A stretch of DNA of 64,000 nucleotides, taken from contig JANPWX010019792.1 in assembly GCA_024734555.1 (NCBI GenBank), forward strand, positions 186,001-250,000. Direction: 5' to 3'. Each line of letters opens with the position of its first letter. Within the stretch, counting starts at the first letter, position 1. The stretch comes from Trochalopteron elliotii (Eukaryota; Chordata; Aves; Passeriformes; Leiothrichidae). This document shows, in pieces, positions 25,701-38,529 of the stretch. The notes under the pieces are model-generated. The model was not told the origin of the DNA. It saw nothing but the letters and a program-made list of their open reading frames with translations, and ran no database searches. The position numbers and the translations under genes are program-made.

Positions 25701-27319
25701 CAGCAGCTGCTTGGCTTGAGAAAGAAGGGTTTATCTGCCCAGTTTACTCTTGCTAACTGCACATTCAAGCTTTGGGAACAGTTCTCTGCCCATCCACACC
25801 AGCCAGGGGTTAAACCACAGCACGGGCTGCCCTGAAGAGCTGAATGCTGTGTGTTTTGTTTGCCAGCTGTACTCACCCTGGGGATTCTCCTGTAGTCTTT
25901 CCCCCTTCCATGAAGTCTGATCCTGTATTTAAGTCCCTCCATCCCTCCAACTCATTAACTGCACACCTGTTCCTGCAAAGGGGACCTCTGAGAGCTCTCA
26001 CAGCAACTGCAGATGTGGCTTGCCAAGGTGGGGGTGTTGCCAGGATTGCATCACTTAAACATTTCCAGGCAATCCAGCCTAGTGGGACTGACAGCAGTGA
26101 TGGAGGCCAGGAAAGACATCGTGGGAACACTTTACACCACTTGGCCTTGATTCACTCTGCTCTGAGAACACAAGTTACAAGGCAAGTTTGCAATGCTATC
26201 CCTAGGAGCAGGATGGAGCTACAGCCACCTACCTTAAGTATTTTGGAAAACTGCTCTGATACAGTCTTACACCTGGCCAGAGTGCAATAAGCCCCCTGAA
26301 GATGTATCAAGTCTGAGGGCTGACCTGCAGCCTCCAAGAGTGGTATAATAATAGCAAGACAACTTCTCTGGACGTGCTTTGTGAAAGAAGAAGTTTTGAT
26401 AATGACAAAAATAATAAACATTATCAAACAAAAGAAATATAAATTGAACACAATGCAGAGAACACTCTTACACTGCTAAGGCAGTCCAAAAAAGCAACTG
26501 AGCTCCTCTGTGCAGACTTTTAAGTACTTGATGGTCCAGGTGGGTTTTTTGGCACCTTGCCCAATGAAATTGGCAACAGGTTTTGAGGTACATTTCCAAA
26601 ACCCAACCAGTGCCTCTGTGCTGGCACCTGGACGATTACTGGGAAAAGAACATGGGAGTTTCTGGGTCCACTACCTTATTAGAACAGCAAGGGGTGAGTC
26701 TTAAACCTTTTCTTATATGGAAACACCCACTAGGGTGGGGGTGCTTTACTACACTGCTCTACAGTCCCCATGTCATTTGCAGTGTCTTGGGAGCAGTCCC
26801 TTGGAGAGGACAGTGTCTCTGAGCCCACTCGCAGACAGGCATCCAAGAAATGTGTCTAGACTTCAAACAAAAATTTCATTTATGTGTTTGAAGGTAGGAC
26901 AGGACTCTCAAATAGTGCCTGTCTCTTTGTCCTAATAGCAACTAGCACATAAACCAAGGCTTGGCTCTTACAGGAGTGCTTTGCTTCTTAAACAGAATTG
27001 CTGTGAGAAAAGCAAGGGATTGATCGGTTTGATTATTCTGAGCTTACAGTAAGAGAATCAAAAATTGAGAGTTAATTCTTCATAAAAGATAGTAGCACTT
27101 CAGAATTTGTCTGTGAAGATGTCCTGTAAATCTTTTTACTTACACTGCAGTACCAAAACATCTGCATGTGGAATGTTCAAAGTTCAAATCCACAGCACTT
27201 CAAATTTCTTTTCTAACCTATTTATTCAGTCCACATCAGTATGTATTAGAACTCTCTTGCTGGGAAATATAAGACAACAAAAGGATCACACATGATCCCC
27301 ACAGGAAGCTGTTCAGAGA
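22746..27319. other. Intergenic, no feature recognised
   Basis: Unique sequence. The GC-richer patches around 23720-23930 and 25540-26110 have several overlapping open frames in different frames, which is a composition effect; no domain or conserved splice pattern was found. Confidence 0.6.
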
Positions 27320-27478
27320 AGCACACACACCTAAAGGGTTCCTCTTGTCAGTGTCTATGAACACCTAAAGGCAGCAGAACACAGTCTGGGGCAGTCAGCT
27401 CCAGGCAGCCCTGCCTGAGCCCCAGAAGACCTCCAGAGGTCCCTTCCAGCCTCAGCCATCCTGTGACTCTGTGATAAG
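27320..27478 (+). mobile_element. CR1 LINE 3' tail fragment
   Basis: ctgcctgagccccagaagacctccagaggtcccttccagcc followed by atcctgtgactctgtgat is the diagnostic CR1 3' end with terminal octamers, in plus orientation. The segment before about 27395 is a weaker match. Short 5'-truncated insertion. Confidence 0.82.
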
Positions 27479-30400
27479 TGGTATTGCTTTCAACAAAACT
27501 AATCCTGTATTTAAAAAATCATACAGCTTGTATGTCCTTACATACTTGTAAGGACAGCAGTGCTTATTTGTTCTGTGGTGCAGCACACCTCACAGTCTGT
27601 GTCCTCACCTGGAGAGCACCATGCTAGACCAGTTCCCAGGAAGTCACAGGTTTTACACCTATTACATAGGCACAGGATGTGGCCTAGGATTTTTTCATGT
27701 GTTATCAAACAATGCCATCAAGGATGGGTGTGAAATCAAACCAGAAAATGGATATGCATCTCCTTAGTGACAAGCATATTATGTAACCTACCTTCTATTC
27801 TATTCTGTACACACACTGCACAGACTGACAGGTCAGAATGAGAGCCTTCCTTCATCACCACTTTTGTCTTAAATTTGGTATTCAACAGCAGTTCAGTGCT
27901 GCTTCCTTTGAAATCAATGTTCAAATTATCATTAAGCTTAAAGAGAGCAGGACTGATCTACCTGTCTGAATTTGAAAAGAGATTCCAACACTAAACAGAT
28001 AAAATTAAGTTAGAACTCAGGTTTGCAAATCTTCCTCTTTTGTAGCAACAGTATTCAGCATGTTGATATGAATGTCTGTGGACATAACTGGGGAGAATGT
28101 TAATACCACTGGCTGTTAGCATAGAATAATAATTACCTGTTAGATTAGTGCAAAAGGAAAGATATAATTATTTGCAATGAACAAGGCTTGAGGCTTATGA
28201 TAATGCTGTGCTTTGTTGAACTTTATTTCTTCACAATTGTCTTAGTACATATTAATCATTTTTCTGAGGGATGTTAGTGCTATTACACTTTCTTTTCCTT
28301 CTCACCTCCGTGCACCAGAAGGGAAAGATTTCAACTGGTGGAGGTGCATCAACAGATCAATTTTTCTAAAATCACTAGATGTTTACCCCACAAACTGGGG
28401 TTTTAATCAATGAGGTTGTGCTGCAGAAACAAAGTAAATGGCAGACTGATTGACTGGGAAACAGCTAAGGACTGTTGTGGCACAGCTGTGCCAAACTTCA
28501 GCTGGGTTAGTGTGAATTAAAGTGTGGGGTATAACCTGTTCTGACAAGAGATGAGGCACTGTGTATCTGTGAGGATATTACATTACCAGCATTGCTCAGC
28601 AGGGTTCAGCAGAACTGTACTCCAAGAGTGAATTCAGTCTAATGATTTCAGATCATACACCTTTACCCTGCTTGAAGTGCTGCTTTAAGTTTCATTTGAA
28701 ATGGAATTTATAAGATCACTGACATGGATGGGATTAGTTTTCGCTTATTGTATGAAGATAAGAGTAACACTGCTGCAATTAGTGCCAAGGTTAAACTCCA
28801 GAACTGACTATTAAAAACCATGGGTTCTTTATTTCTTGCTCTCTCCTGGTCAAGAATTGATTTTTTTTTTTCTTTCTGAAGGCAATGCTTTCATTAGAGA
28901 CAAATTGCAAGACTCCACACGGAGTAGTTGGGCAGAACTGTAGGGAGTGCATCAAGCAAGAACTCACTGCAAGTGACACAGCAGAGCATTTTGAGCTTAG
29001 GATTTAATAGAAGCAGGCAACAAAAACACAGCTGTATTACACTGCATGGGATGAAATCCCTTTGGAGTGGCATTTCCCTTCAATTAAAAAAAAAACAAGA
29101 ATCAACAAACAACCACCAAACCTAAACCTGTTACTGATTTTTATCTGATCAACAAAACAAAAGATTCCAAAAGGACTCTGTGTCTAAAATGACCATGACT
29201 TAAGTGCAGTGTATGGGATAAATTCCCAAGAAAAGAAGCAGTCTAGAAGACAAAGCTGTAAATAAAGATACACATTGGGCAATCACTTTCATTTTGTCTT
29301 ATTCAGGCTTTTACCCCACTGCTTGTACAACAATATTACAGCCAGAAGTTAATCCAGTTCTTGCCAAAATACTGCATAATCTGCACTGCCTCTTTCCTCT
29401 TTTACTGCTCTGTATCTTTCATACACTCAAAATGACAGCTGTACAACCTTCCCACCAATGTCCCTGCTACAACACAACTTTCCAATTGTAGAACACTGTG
29501 CCCCTGACCCCTCCTTGTTAGATTGTCACTGTGAGAGCAAAGAGAGCACCACACACGTCAGACAGGACAGGGGCTTCTCAAGTTGCACACACAGAGATAC
29601 TTCCTTTTGCCTTTTTTTTTTTTTTTTTTAACTTCTAGGTTGAGGAACGCAGTGCATCCTCATTAAAAATCCTGTCTCACAGAAAATGGTTGTCCTCCAA
29701 ACTGTGTAACATGGTCATGCCCTCAGATATTTTGCTGAACTTCACTTCTTTCATGGCTGTGGTTCTCTGGCAAATATCTTCACTCTCACTGTACTGTTTA
29801 AGAGGGGAGAAGGAGCTGTATGGAAAAAAAATTCAGAAAAGTTTTCCTAGGTCTTAATGAATTTTGTGTCTTTTTGAAGACTTACAGCACAAGTAGTGTT
29901 TTTTTTGATGTCAGCTGAGGGCAAGGATATAGTTACTGTTTGCATAGACAGTGATAGGTAAGCATGTAATACCTAAAGTATCACTTCAGGATCAGTAACA
30001 GAGCAGTACATCAGTTTCTTTGTCCTACTTAGATTGCCTGGATGTGTCACAAAGATAAACACATCCACCAGAATTAGCCTACTTTGTTAATTGGACTGAA
30101 ACCACCTACAAAGACAAAACATTTCAAGTTAATCCTCTGTGGCAGGTGTCCTTCATCATGAAAACACAGGTGAGAGAAAGGTAAGTGCCAGTCATCTGAG
30201 AGTTTGGTTCTGCAAAAAGGAAACATCATGCAAAAAACCCCAAGCAGCTCTTGAAAACATCATTTAACACATCAGTTCCAGGCAAAAGTTACACAGATCC
30301 AACCTCTGAAACAAATCACAGAAAGTGTTCCTCTACATAACTTGCATATAAATTTAATGCACAGAAATCCACTGAAAATCAAAAATTCAACTTGGCCATG

Positions 30401-31904
30401 CTAGGCTTTTTAGACACTTCCTAATATATCTCACCTGATAGTCTTTTTTTTTTTTTACTTCCCACTCAGGCACACTCATCTTTTTCTATTCCAAGCAAAT
30501 AATTCAGATAACCACAGTGATGGTACAGTCTATAAAAAGCATTTGATTTTGCTCACTGCAGCTCAAGACAGATGTAACAGCTACAGAAGAACAAAAGTAA
30601 TGACAGAGCACTGGGGTGTTAAGCAAAGTCTCTTTCAAAGGAGAAAGTCAGTAGCTCAAGAATCAAGGGAAAAAAAGATACATGGTTTTGGCTCAAAGAA
30701 GTCAGTGTAGTCATTCTCCCTAGGCAGGATTTCACCCATTATGAAAAAGAGAAATTTTACCTTTAACTTCACCACAGAAAGGTAAAGTATGAATGATAAG
30801 TATGGGGAAAGTGCCTTCTTTATTTGGCCTTTATAACAGTAGAAGAGTACAAATGTAAAGGAAAAGCATTTCATATTAATATTAGGAAATGGTTTCATGC
30901 AGATAAGCCCATATGAAACCTATTTTCCATAGGCTTGGAGGATTATGGAAGGACTGGATAACAGATCCTGGCAGCATGGCATCCTGCTACAGAAAGCTGT
31001 CAAAGACTAATTACTATTAAAAAAGAAAAAAAATCATTGTGCCATCCCCATGAGAAGGCTAAAAATAATAAAAGGCTTCTCTTTTGAGCTGCATTGTTAG
31101 TGACTATTTTCTTGCATGTTCTGCTAATATATCTAATACTAGCTCCTGTGAAGGGACAGAAGCAGGACAGGTCCCACTCTGGATATTTGTGTCTAGTTTG
31201 GCAGTTTTTACTCTTGTTTTTCCCTTCCTTTGTTTGGCAGAGAGAGGGACCCAAGCAGAAAAGGGGGTGATCAAAGGTGAGGAACATTTCCTCAACTCCA
31301 ACAGCAAAATTCACCTTAGCTGCTGAACACAGTCCACTCATAAAAGAGATGTCACTTAGTGGCAGTCAGCCCTATTATGGTTCTTCCTAAAAATAAAGCA
31401 CACTTTTTGCAGTGGTGGGTGTCTGAAGATGCAGACAGTGACAAACAGCATCTCCTTTATCTTTGCATTTTTCTCTTGATGTCTTGAAAACACACCCATG
31501 TCAAATATTTAAAAGAAAGTCGTCTTTTCCCAATCAAGGTATTTACTCCTCCAGAAATGCTAATGGAGACTCTGCACCAGAATAAGAAAGAAACACAAAG
31601 AGGGCAGCAGCACTGTACTTTCATCTCCTACAGCAAGCAGCTGTCAGCACTAATATAAAAATTATCCAGCAGGCATCCGAATTTATGCTAAATAAACATT
31701 TCTTGAATCTATTACATGCAGCAGGAACCTAGTTTTTCCCTGGCCATTGTTCTGAGTAACTATTTCCCAGTCTTTCTTTCCTGTGGTACATACACCAAGC
31801 CTGTCACTTTGTTGTGGAAGGTTGGTTGGGCAGGTTTTTCCCCTTCATAAGTTCATACCAAATACTTGCAGACATTTTCCTGCAGATGTCCCTGAAATAG
31901 TTTC
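27479..31904. other. Intergenic, no feature recognised
   Basis: Long unique stretch with homopolymer runs (T20 near 29611-29630, T12 near 30446-30457). The open frames here are short and unsupported. A GA/T-rich unit at 34.2 kb and the CR1 at 31.9 kb are the nearest repeats. Confidence 0.6.
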
Positions 31905-32960
31905 CAGGATTAGCTGCTTCACCACCTCCCCAGGGACTGAGGTGAGACTCCATAGGCCCTAGTTCCTCAGATTCCCCTTCTGGAAGAACAGGAGAGACCC
32001 TTGCTTCCTCCCAGTCCTCACAGCTCATTTCTCCACACCCTTTTGACTGCAAGCAGCCTGTAAGGACACAGGCCAGCAGCCCCAGCACTTGTGGGGCCAT
32101 GGATTCTGTAGGCACAGTGTATTTTATTTATATATAATATAATATATTATTATACAGTTTATATTCCCTGACCTGACCATCCTCCATTTGGAGTAAATGT
32201 ACTTTGCCCTGGATTTTCCCACTGGTCCCTGAGGTTGCTGAGAGCAAGCTCAGCAATCAGAAAGGTGAAGAAGACATTGAGTACTTCTGTGTCTTTTGTC
32301 ACAGGGCTCCCTGCCCACTTGAGCAGTGGGGCCAAGTTTTCTCTGGTCTTCCTTTTGCTGCTGTTGTCCTTGTGGTGCTCACACTTGTTGCCATATTCAC
32401 TTCCAGATGAGCTTTGGCTTTCCTGACAATTTCTACAAGCAGACAGCACCTCTGCATTCCCCCTGACACCTGTCCCTGCTCCCACCTCCAGTACACTTCC
32501 TTTTTACGTCTGTCTAGTGGGGAGATCCTTGCTCATCCTCTGACCTTTTTGTTTGGTTTCTGCTTGTTGCTATGGACCATTTTTAACCTTAAACACCCAC
32601 AAGCTTTCCTGGGCTCCTCCTCTCTCCAGGGCCATATCCCATGGAATTCTTCCAGGGAGATCTCTGGACAAATTTTGCTCTCAAGAAGTCCAGGGTGATC
32701 TCCTGTTTGCCTTATTCCCTCTTCTAAGGGTCCTCATCTCCACCATCTCATGGTTCCTGCAACCAGGCTTCTCTCTGATCTTCAGATTCTTGATCAGTTC
32801 CTTCTGGTCTGTACGTATCAGGTCCAGCCAAGCACCTCTGCTCCATGTTTTGTTGATCCATGTAGGGAAGGTCAGTGCTGTTTATTCTTGCATTGGAACT
32901 GTCTTGAAAACGGTGTTTATTGCTGCATAAACATGGTAGGTTAAACATTTCCTCTTGGAG
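31905..32960 (-). mobile_element. CR1 LINE, endonuclease/RT segment
   Basis: Reads on plus as the reverse complement of mid-ORF2. Blocks include gggactgaggtgagactcca with tagttcctcag (RT side, about 31930-31970), then gagcagtggggccaagttttctct, gatgagctttggctttcctga, ccatctcatggttcctgcaacc, and cttgatcagttccttctggt followed by caggtccagccaagcacc. On the minus strand this last block decodes to the CR1 stretch LLDLILTN-like sequence after the endonuclease. The 3' UTR is missing, so it is an internal remnant of a truncated or partly deleted copy, strongly diverged. Confidence 0.8.
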
Positions 32961-34220
32961 AGAATAATCTGTTACTTCACAGACACAGGCTGATGTCAGG
33001 CTGACTTGCTGTTGTAGTGACAGTTCTGCTGCTCTTGAAAAGGCTCCTGGACCATCTTGTGAACTTCTACACAGACCACTGTTGGCTCCCTCTGTTGCAT
33101 TTATCACCATCCAAGCTCTTCATTGGCTGCAGTATGATATTCAGCCATCCATTTTTCTTAGAAATCTCTAAGGAAAGTCTAGAAATCTCCCAATCTTTTA
33201 ATGCCAGTCTTGTAATGCTCACAACAGCTACATTTCTGAACTTCTTTATCATCTGTGTTGCAAGCAGCTCTAGGATTTATTTGGCTTAGCTTTGCCATAG
33301 AGACTGTGTAAGGTTCTCCTGAGATCACATTCCAGAGCAAACTCAGCATTTTTATTATTATTATTTATCTGGTTGACTGCAAACTGGAAATAACAATAGA
33401 TCTCATTAAAAAATGGATTACAGATACAGAGCAGCTAGAACAATTTAGGCATCAGTCCTTAATCCATGAGCTGGGCTCCAGGACAGAGGCACCTCCACAT
33501 ACAGAGCATTGACATCTGATCAGCTGGACACACTGACACAGGGGCTAAATCTTAGTTTCACTTTTTTCCACTGACCAAAAGTACTATTTAAGGATGAAAT
33601 TCCTTTAACAGTTATCCTTCCTCTAGCTTGCATGCCCTCATCATCAGAAAAGAGCTGCAGCTTCCTTAGGCAAAGCCTTATTGGACACAGAAAGCTCAAC
33701 ACAATGCTGTAGGTTACTGCACCATCACATTCAATTCCAGTGGGAATGCAATTCTTCATTAAACTGAATTGAATAGGTACAGAAAAGCTGGGTGAAGTTC
33801 CAGAAGGAAGTATGGACTGGATATTCCTGCCATTTCATTCTTTGACTGCTAAAAACCCCCACTCTTTCAGAGACTGCCAGTTCCACTGTACAGAAAAGAA
33901 GGAAAATTTTAAGACCTGTGCTAAGAACAAAAAATGCCTGAACATGGGGATATGGCAAAAGCAAGGCTGTCTGAGGTATAATTCCCTCTTGCAGGACCAA
34001 CAAGGGGGCCTGGCACAATGGTGCCTTTCAAGGAGTCACAGTCTAGTGGTGATGTTCAGCATATGCTCCACGGACTCAGCACTAAGCCTGCCTGGCCCCA
34101 GGCTGCCATGCTGACCAAAGATGCCAAAATAAATGAGTTAATTCCCAAAGCCACTTCATGGGAAACTGTGAGAACAGGACAGAGCAGGAGAAACAGTAGG
34201 CTGCAGGAAAGCCTAAGGGG
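32961..34220. other. Intergenic, no feature recognised
   Basis: Unique AT-rich sequence with a short (TTA)n at about 33351-33368. It may include the further decayed 5' side of the adjacent CR1 but I cannot align it. Confidence 0.5.
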
Positions 34221-34285
34221 AAAAAAAAAAAAAAAAAAAGAGAGAGAGAGAGAGAAAGAGAAAGAGAGACAGAGAAAGAAAGACA
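34221..34285. repeat. A19 plus (GA)n microsatellite
   Basis: A poly(A) run followed by (GA)n and GAAA units, preceded by an unremarkable unique sequence. Confidence 0.92.
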
Positions 34286-35120
34286 CCTGCATATAATTCC
34301 TGATTAAACAATTCAGCTGAAGTCATACAGAAATAGAAAACCAAACCCTCTGACCAAATTTGGGCAGAAATGCATAGTGAAAATTCAGGACTATAGTGGC
34401 TCCTAACAGAACAAGTCTTTACAGACTTATTTTATTTTCCTAATTGGTTTATGTATACAGCTCTAAGCATAAATATTCAAGAAAGCCAATGTTATAAAGG
34501 AGAAAACTTAGAGACCTCCCGGGAAGGCTTTAGTTGGCACTGAGGGACACCAAACAAAGCACTTTATTTGAATGACTTGCTGCAGCCAGAAAAGAAAACA
34601 GCTGATCTACTTCTTTCCAGACTTCAGGTCAATTGGACAGGAAGGAACTTCTTTCAGCCTGAACAGGCTCTTCCAGGATCTGAATGTCAGCTAACTACGT
34701 TATGCCAGCTAATTAAGACACAGGCAGAATGAGGATCCTGCTGAACACAGCAGGGTCCCATCACAGGACTCAGCACACTGTACCAAGTCACACGGGGTGA
34801 GACTCCAGGGCTGGTGGTGACCCATATCCACCTGCAGGCTACTGGTTCTGGGCAGGGATGTCTGCAGGGATTTTATCTTCTTACAGTTGTTAAAGACTGT
34901 GAGCCAAAAAAAACCCAGAGAAAGCAGAAAAAGTTTGTCATTCCTTTTCTTGTCTGAGATTTCAGATTTCTGTGTCATTACAAGATCTAAAAACTCCTCT
35001 GTAGGTGACAATGGTCAGCTTTGCTGAGCTATTCCTTGGTCAACCACCAGCTGGAATTCTGTCATAGAAGGAATATTTTAGCTTGTTGTGACCTGCAAAT
35101 AAGGAAAGAAATGTTTTGGT

Positions 35121-35166
35121 GTTTTTTTTTTTTTTTTTTTTGTTTTGTTTTGTTTTGTTTTTTTTT
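35121..35166. repeat. T run with (GTTTT)n
   Basis: T20 followed by four GTTTT units and a T run; on the minus strand an A-rich tail. No retrogene was recognised next to it. Confidence 0.9.
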
Positions 35167-37375
35167 AATTCTTGTGTTGATATAGTAAGGTGGCTTTGAG
35201 TTGATACACTGAAGTGGCTTTGAGTTTCTTGGAAATAAAGTTTGTGCTCTGTATTCTACAAGTTTAAAGGAAGAAGACTGCATCAATAAGAAGTCATGGT
35301 TATCTGAAGTCACTGACTGAGTTAAGAATTAAATATATTTCACAGGCTGGCTTTTGTACTGTTACAGCTGTTGCTGCCTTGTCAGTGAAAAACCTGACCA
35401 TAACGGGAAAAGCTTTTTCTTCTGGACTCAAGGATGAGCAACAGAGAGAAAAGAGAAAGTAATCAGAACAGCCCAGGACTAATGCAAGCTGAAAAATTTA
35501 CAATTAAGAACTCCTAAATGTGATTTCTATCCATACACTCACCTTGGGGACTTCTGCACTTCCCTGCTGATTAGGGTGTTGATACTTTTGGCTTTTGCTC
35601 TCTGCTAAAAGTTCATTTCCCTGGGAACAGACACTATATTCATGAAAATAGGGAAGCAAGCTCTAAAGATTGATGATTAAAGAAAATTCAGCTCTCTTCC
35701 TACCTGCTGACCAGCAATTTTCATCCATGAAGTCCATCTGCCCACAGAGATGTAAAGCTTTAGATTGAAGTGATAATCAGCCTCTTGGTACACACAGCTG
35801 CCTTCTAGAGGAGGATGTGTTTTAAAAAGGCCCTTCTTGGCTTGGCTGGCTTTTAGGGACTTGGTACCTGTGTGGTATCACACCTCAAAATAGTGGAGGA
35901 TTGTTCAGAGAATGCATGATCATGTCTCACTTCACTGCTTCATCAAATTATGCATATTGACTGGTCTGTGCTTGATTTTGCAGGATAGAGCTCCTCAGAA
36001 ATTCAGTGGTACAGGATTCTTGCACCCAAATTCAGTGGTGCAGATTAGTTTATTAAATTCTGTTGTCTCTCTTCACTTTAGGCTTCTAATTATAAAGATC
36101 CAGGGGTTGGTTTAGGGTCAGGCCAGGGTGGCACTGTGTGTGACAGGATTCAAGTGTAAGCATTAGGAAATGTTCTGCACCAACAGAATATTTTTGTTAG
36201 TGACAAAGCATGGGAGGTGCAAATAGAGAAGGCAACCTTGGAGTCGAGTTCTCCTTCCTGCTGCCTGGTGCTGGAACCAAATCATGAATATTTCACTGCA
36301 GGTGGGGTTCCCTCTGAGGCCTGGGAAACCAGGGGTCCCTTCATGGGAGCAGGAGCTCAAGAACTGTGTGCACCCTCAGAGTGCCCCACCCTGTGCCAGA
36401 GCAGTGTGGGGAAAGAGGGCATCCACCAGGGTTTGCTCTTCACACAGAGAAGCCCTGCTGGCATCTTCTCAGCTCTACTGGACAAGGCCAAAATATATGA
36501 ACAATTACTTTGTTTTCGATTTTCAAAGGAAAAGCAAAAGCAAAACCAAAAAACCCAAACCCTGAAGGTTTAGTAAACTTGTTGAAGCCTCAGCAAGGGA
36601 GATCATCTCCACCTGCCTTGGAAGCTGCCTTTAAGCTGTGCTCTTGTTTTTGCTCTTTGCCTGAGCTGTGTCACCAGTGTTCCCTGCCTGGCCTTGGCAC
36701 CCACTGATCTTCCATGACCTTGGCCATGTCCCCAGCCCGTGACCAACTCCTGTCATCAGCCTGCTCTGCTCTCACCTGCAGCTCCCAGCTTCCCTGCCCT
36801 CTCACCTGATCTTCATTTTCCCTTCTTTCAAGGTTTACCCCAGGAACACTGAGTGTCTCAGAGGCTTCAACTTATGACTTAACGTCTGCCTGTGACATGT
36901 TCCAGTTGCATTAATTTACAAGGAGAAAAGAACCTAGAGAGTCTGAAGTTCATGGCTGTTAATCAAGTACCATCCTTGTGCAGTAGTCTTTGTATTAGAC
37001 AACCTCCTTTTAAGTTTTTAGATGTTTTATTAATGTTGTGGTAACTTACTAAAACCTGGGTTATGTTTCCAATGTCCTGAAATGGCATAAATGTACTCCT
37101 TTTCTGTGCTTAGACTCAGGATCACCCTCATAAAACCAAGAAGCTGGTGGATTTTCTGAGGAAGTATTATTATAAAGCATATTTCTCCCATTGAAACCCC
37201 CCAAAAGTGAAGTACTTACATGCCTAAAGGTATTGTTTGTTTGTTTGTTGCTTAAATCAATATTCTTCTTCAATCAATAATGTTTCCATGTTGATATAAC
37301 TCAGAGATTCCCATCAGGCTTGAGATACACCTGGGCTGTTCAAGGATTCTTGGGAGGTCTCCTCTCCCTTGGACT
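35167..37375. other. Intergenic, no feature recognised
   Basis: Unique sequence. The slightly GC-richer 36230-36830 shows no splice-supported frame. Confidence 0.6.
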
Positions 37376-37572
37376 TTTAGAGTTTAGAGAAGAGATACAT
37401 TTTTTTACCAGAACAATACCCTGGAATGGGCTTCCTAGAAAGTGTGGTTAATGCACTGACCCTGTCATTGCTTAAGGAGCATTTGGATGACATCCTTAAC
37501 AATATGCTTTAATTTTTGATCAGCTCTGAAGTGCCTAGGCAGTTGGGTGAGACGAGTGTTGTAGTTGAACTA
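37376..37572 (+). mobile_element. CR1 LINE 3' fragment ending in TATTC tail
   Basis: Contains ccctggaatgggcttcctag, gcatttggatgacatcctta, atatgctttaatttttgatc and cctaggcagttgg, the terminal segment of a CR1 subfamily whose tail is made of ATTCT units. A short deletion removes part of the usual tcccttccaact end, leaving gttgtagttgaac and then TATTC repeats. Plus orientation. Confidence 0.85.
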
Positions 37573-37659
37573 TTCTATTCTATTCTATTCTATTCTATTC
37601 TATTCTATTCTATTCTATTCTATTCTATTCTATTCTATTCTATTCTATTCTATTCCATT
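37569..37659. repeat. (TATTC)n pentanucleotide array
   Basis: At least 16 near-perfect TATTC units ending at the assembly gap. It begins exactly where the CR1 tail of 37376-37572 ends. Confidence 0.95.
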
Positions 37660-38035
37660 NNNNNNNNNNNNNNNNNNNNNNNNNNNNNNNNNNNNNNNNN
37701 NNNNNNNNNNNNNNNNNNNNNNNNNNNNNNNNNNNNNNNNNNNNNNNNNNNNNNNNNNNNNNNNNNNNNNNNNNNNNNNNNNNNNNNNNNNNNNNNNNNN
37801 NNNNNNNNNNNNNNNNNNNNNNNNNNNNNNNNNNNNNNNNNNNNNNNNNNNNNNNNNNNNNNNNNNNNNNNNNNNNNNNNNNNNNNNNNNNNNNNNNNNN
37901 NNNNNNNNNNNNNNNNNNNNNNNNNNNNNNNNNNNNNNNNNNNNNNNNNNNNNNNNNNNNNNNNNNNNNNNNNNNNNNNNNNNNNNNNNNNNNNNNNNNN
38001 NNNNNNNNNNNNNNNNNNNNNNNNNNNNNNNNNNN
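37660..38035. other. Assembly gap (376 N)
   Basis: A run of N between two simple-repeat blocks; the true length is unknown. Frames that appear to cross it are meaningless. Confidence 0.99.
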
Positions 38036-38062
38036 TCTTTCTTTCTTTCTGTCTCTCTCTCT

Positions 38063-38093
<31 letters not shown>

Positions 38094-38165
38094 CCTCTCC
38101 CTCTCTCTCTCTCCCTCTCTCTCTCTCTCTTTCTCTTCTATTCTATTTCTATTTCATTTCTATTT
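38036..38165. repeat. (TC)n / (TTTC)n pyrimidine microsatellite
   Basis: Resumes directly after the gap: tetrameric TTTC, then long (TC)n, then TTCTATTCTATTTC-like units that echo the (TATTC)n on the other side of the gap. This implies the gap lies inside one simple-repeat block. Confidence 0.92.
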
Positions 38166-38399
38166 CAATTTCATTCCATGGAATGCAGTGAAACACAAGC
38201 AAAACACTGAAGCTAACAACTGAGCAAGAAGACTCCTAAACTGCTTTTAAAAATATTCAATTTAGTTCTTCTAAAGCAAAAGATAAATATCTTTTCTAGC
38301 ATCTCATGATTAATCATTTCACCTGTGTCACAGTTTGCATGCACTCACGTTGGCTGTGTAAATATCTCTGGCAGTTCTGTAGGTTTTTGAGTTTTTTTA

Positions 38400-38529
38400 A
38401 AGTGTGGGGTTTTTTTGTTTGTTTTGTTGGTTTGGGTTTTTTTTTTTTTTTTTTTTGTTTTTTGGGGGGGGTGTGTGTTTGGGGTTTTTTTTGTGTGTGT
38501 GTGTTTCTTTTTTTTTTTTTTTTTTTTAA
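38400..38529. repeat. G/T-only low-complexity tract
   Basis: About 130 bases almost without A or C on the plus strand: long T runs separated by G runs (GGGG, GGGTTT, an 8-G run, GTGTGTGT). The G runs are enough for a possible G-quadruplex. The long open frames crossing it are composition artefacts. Confidence 0.85.

Noticed and set aside
37516..38223. Long plus-strand frames of 208-235 codons
   Set aside because: They run through 376 N and simple repeats; not real coding.
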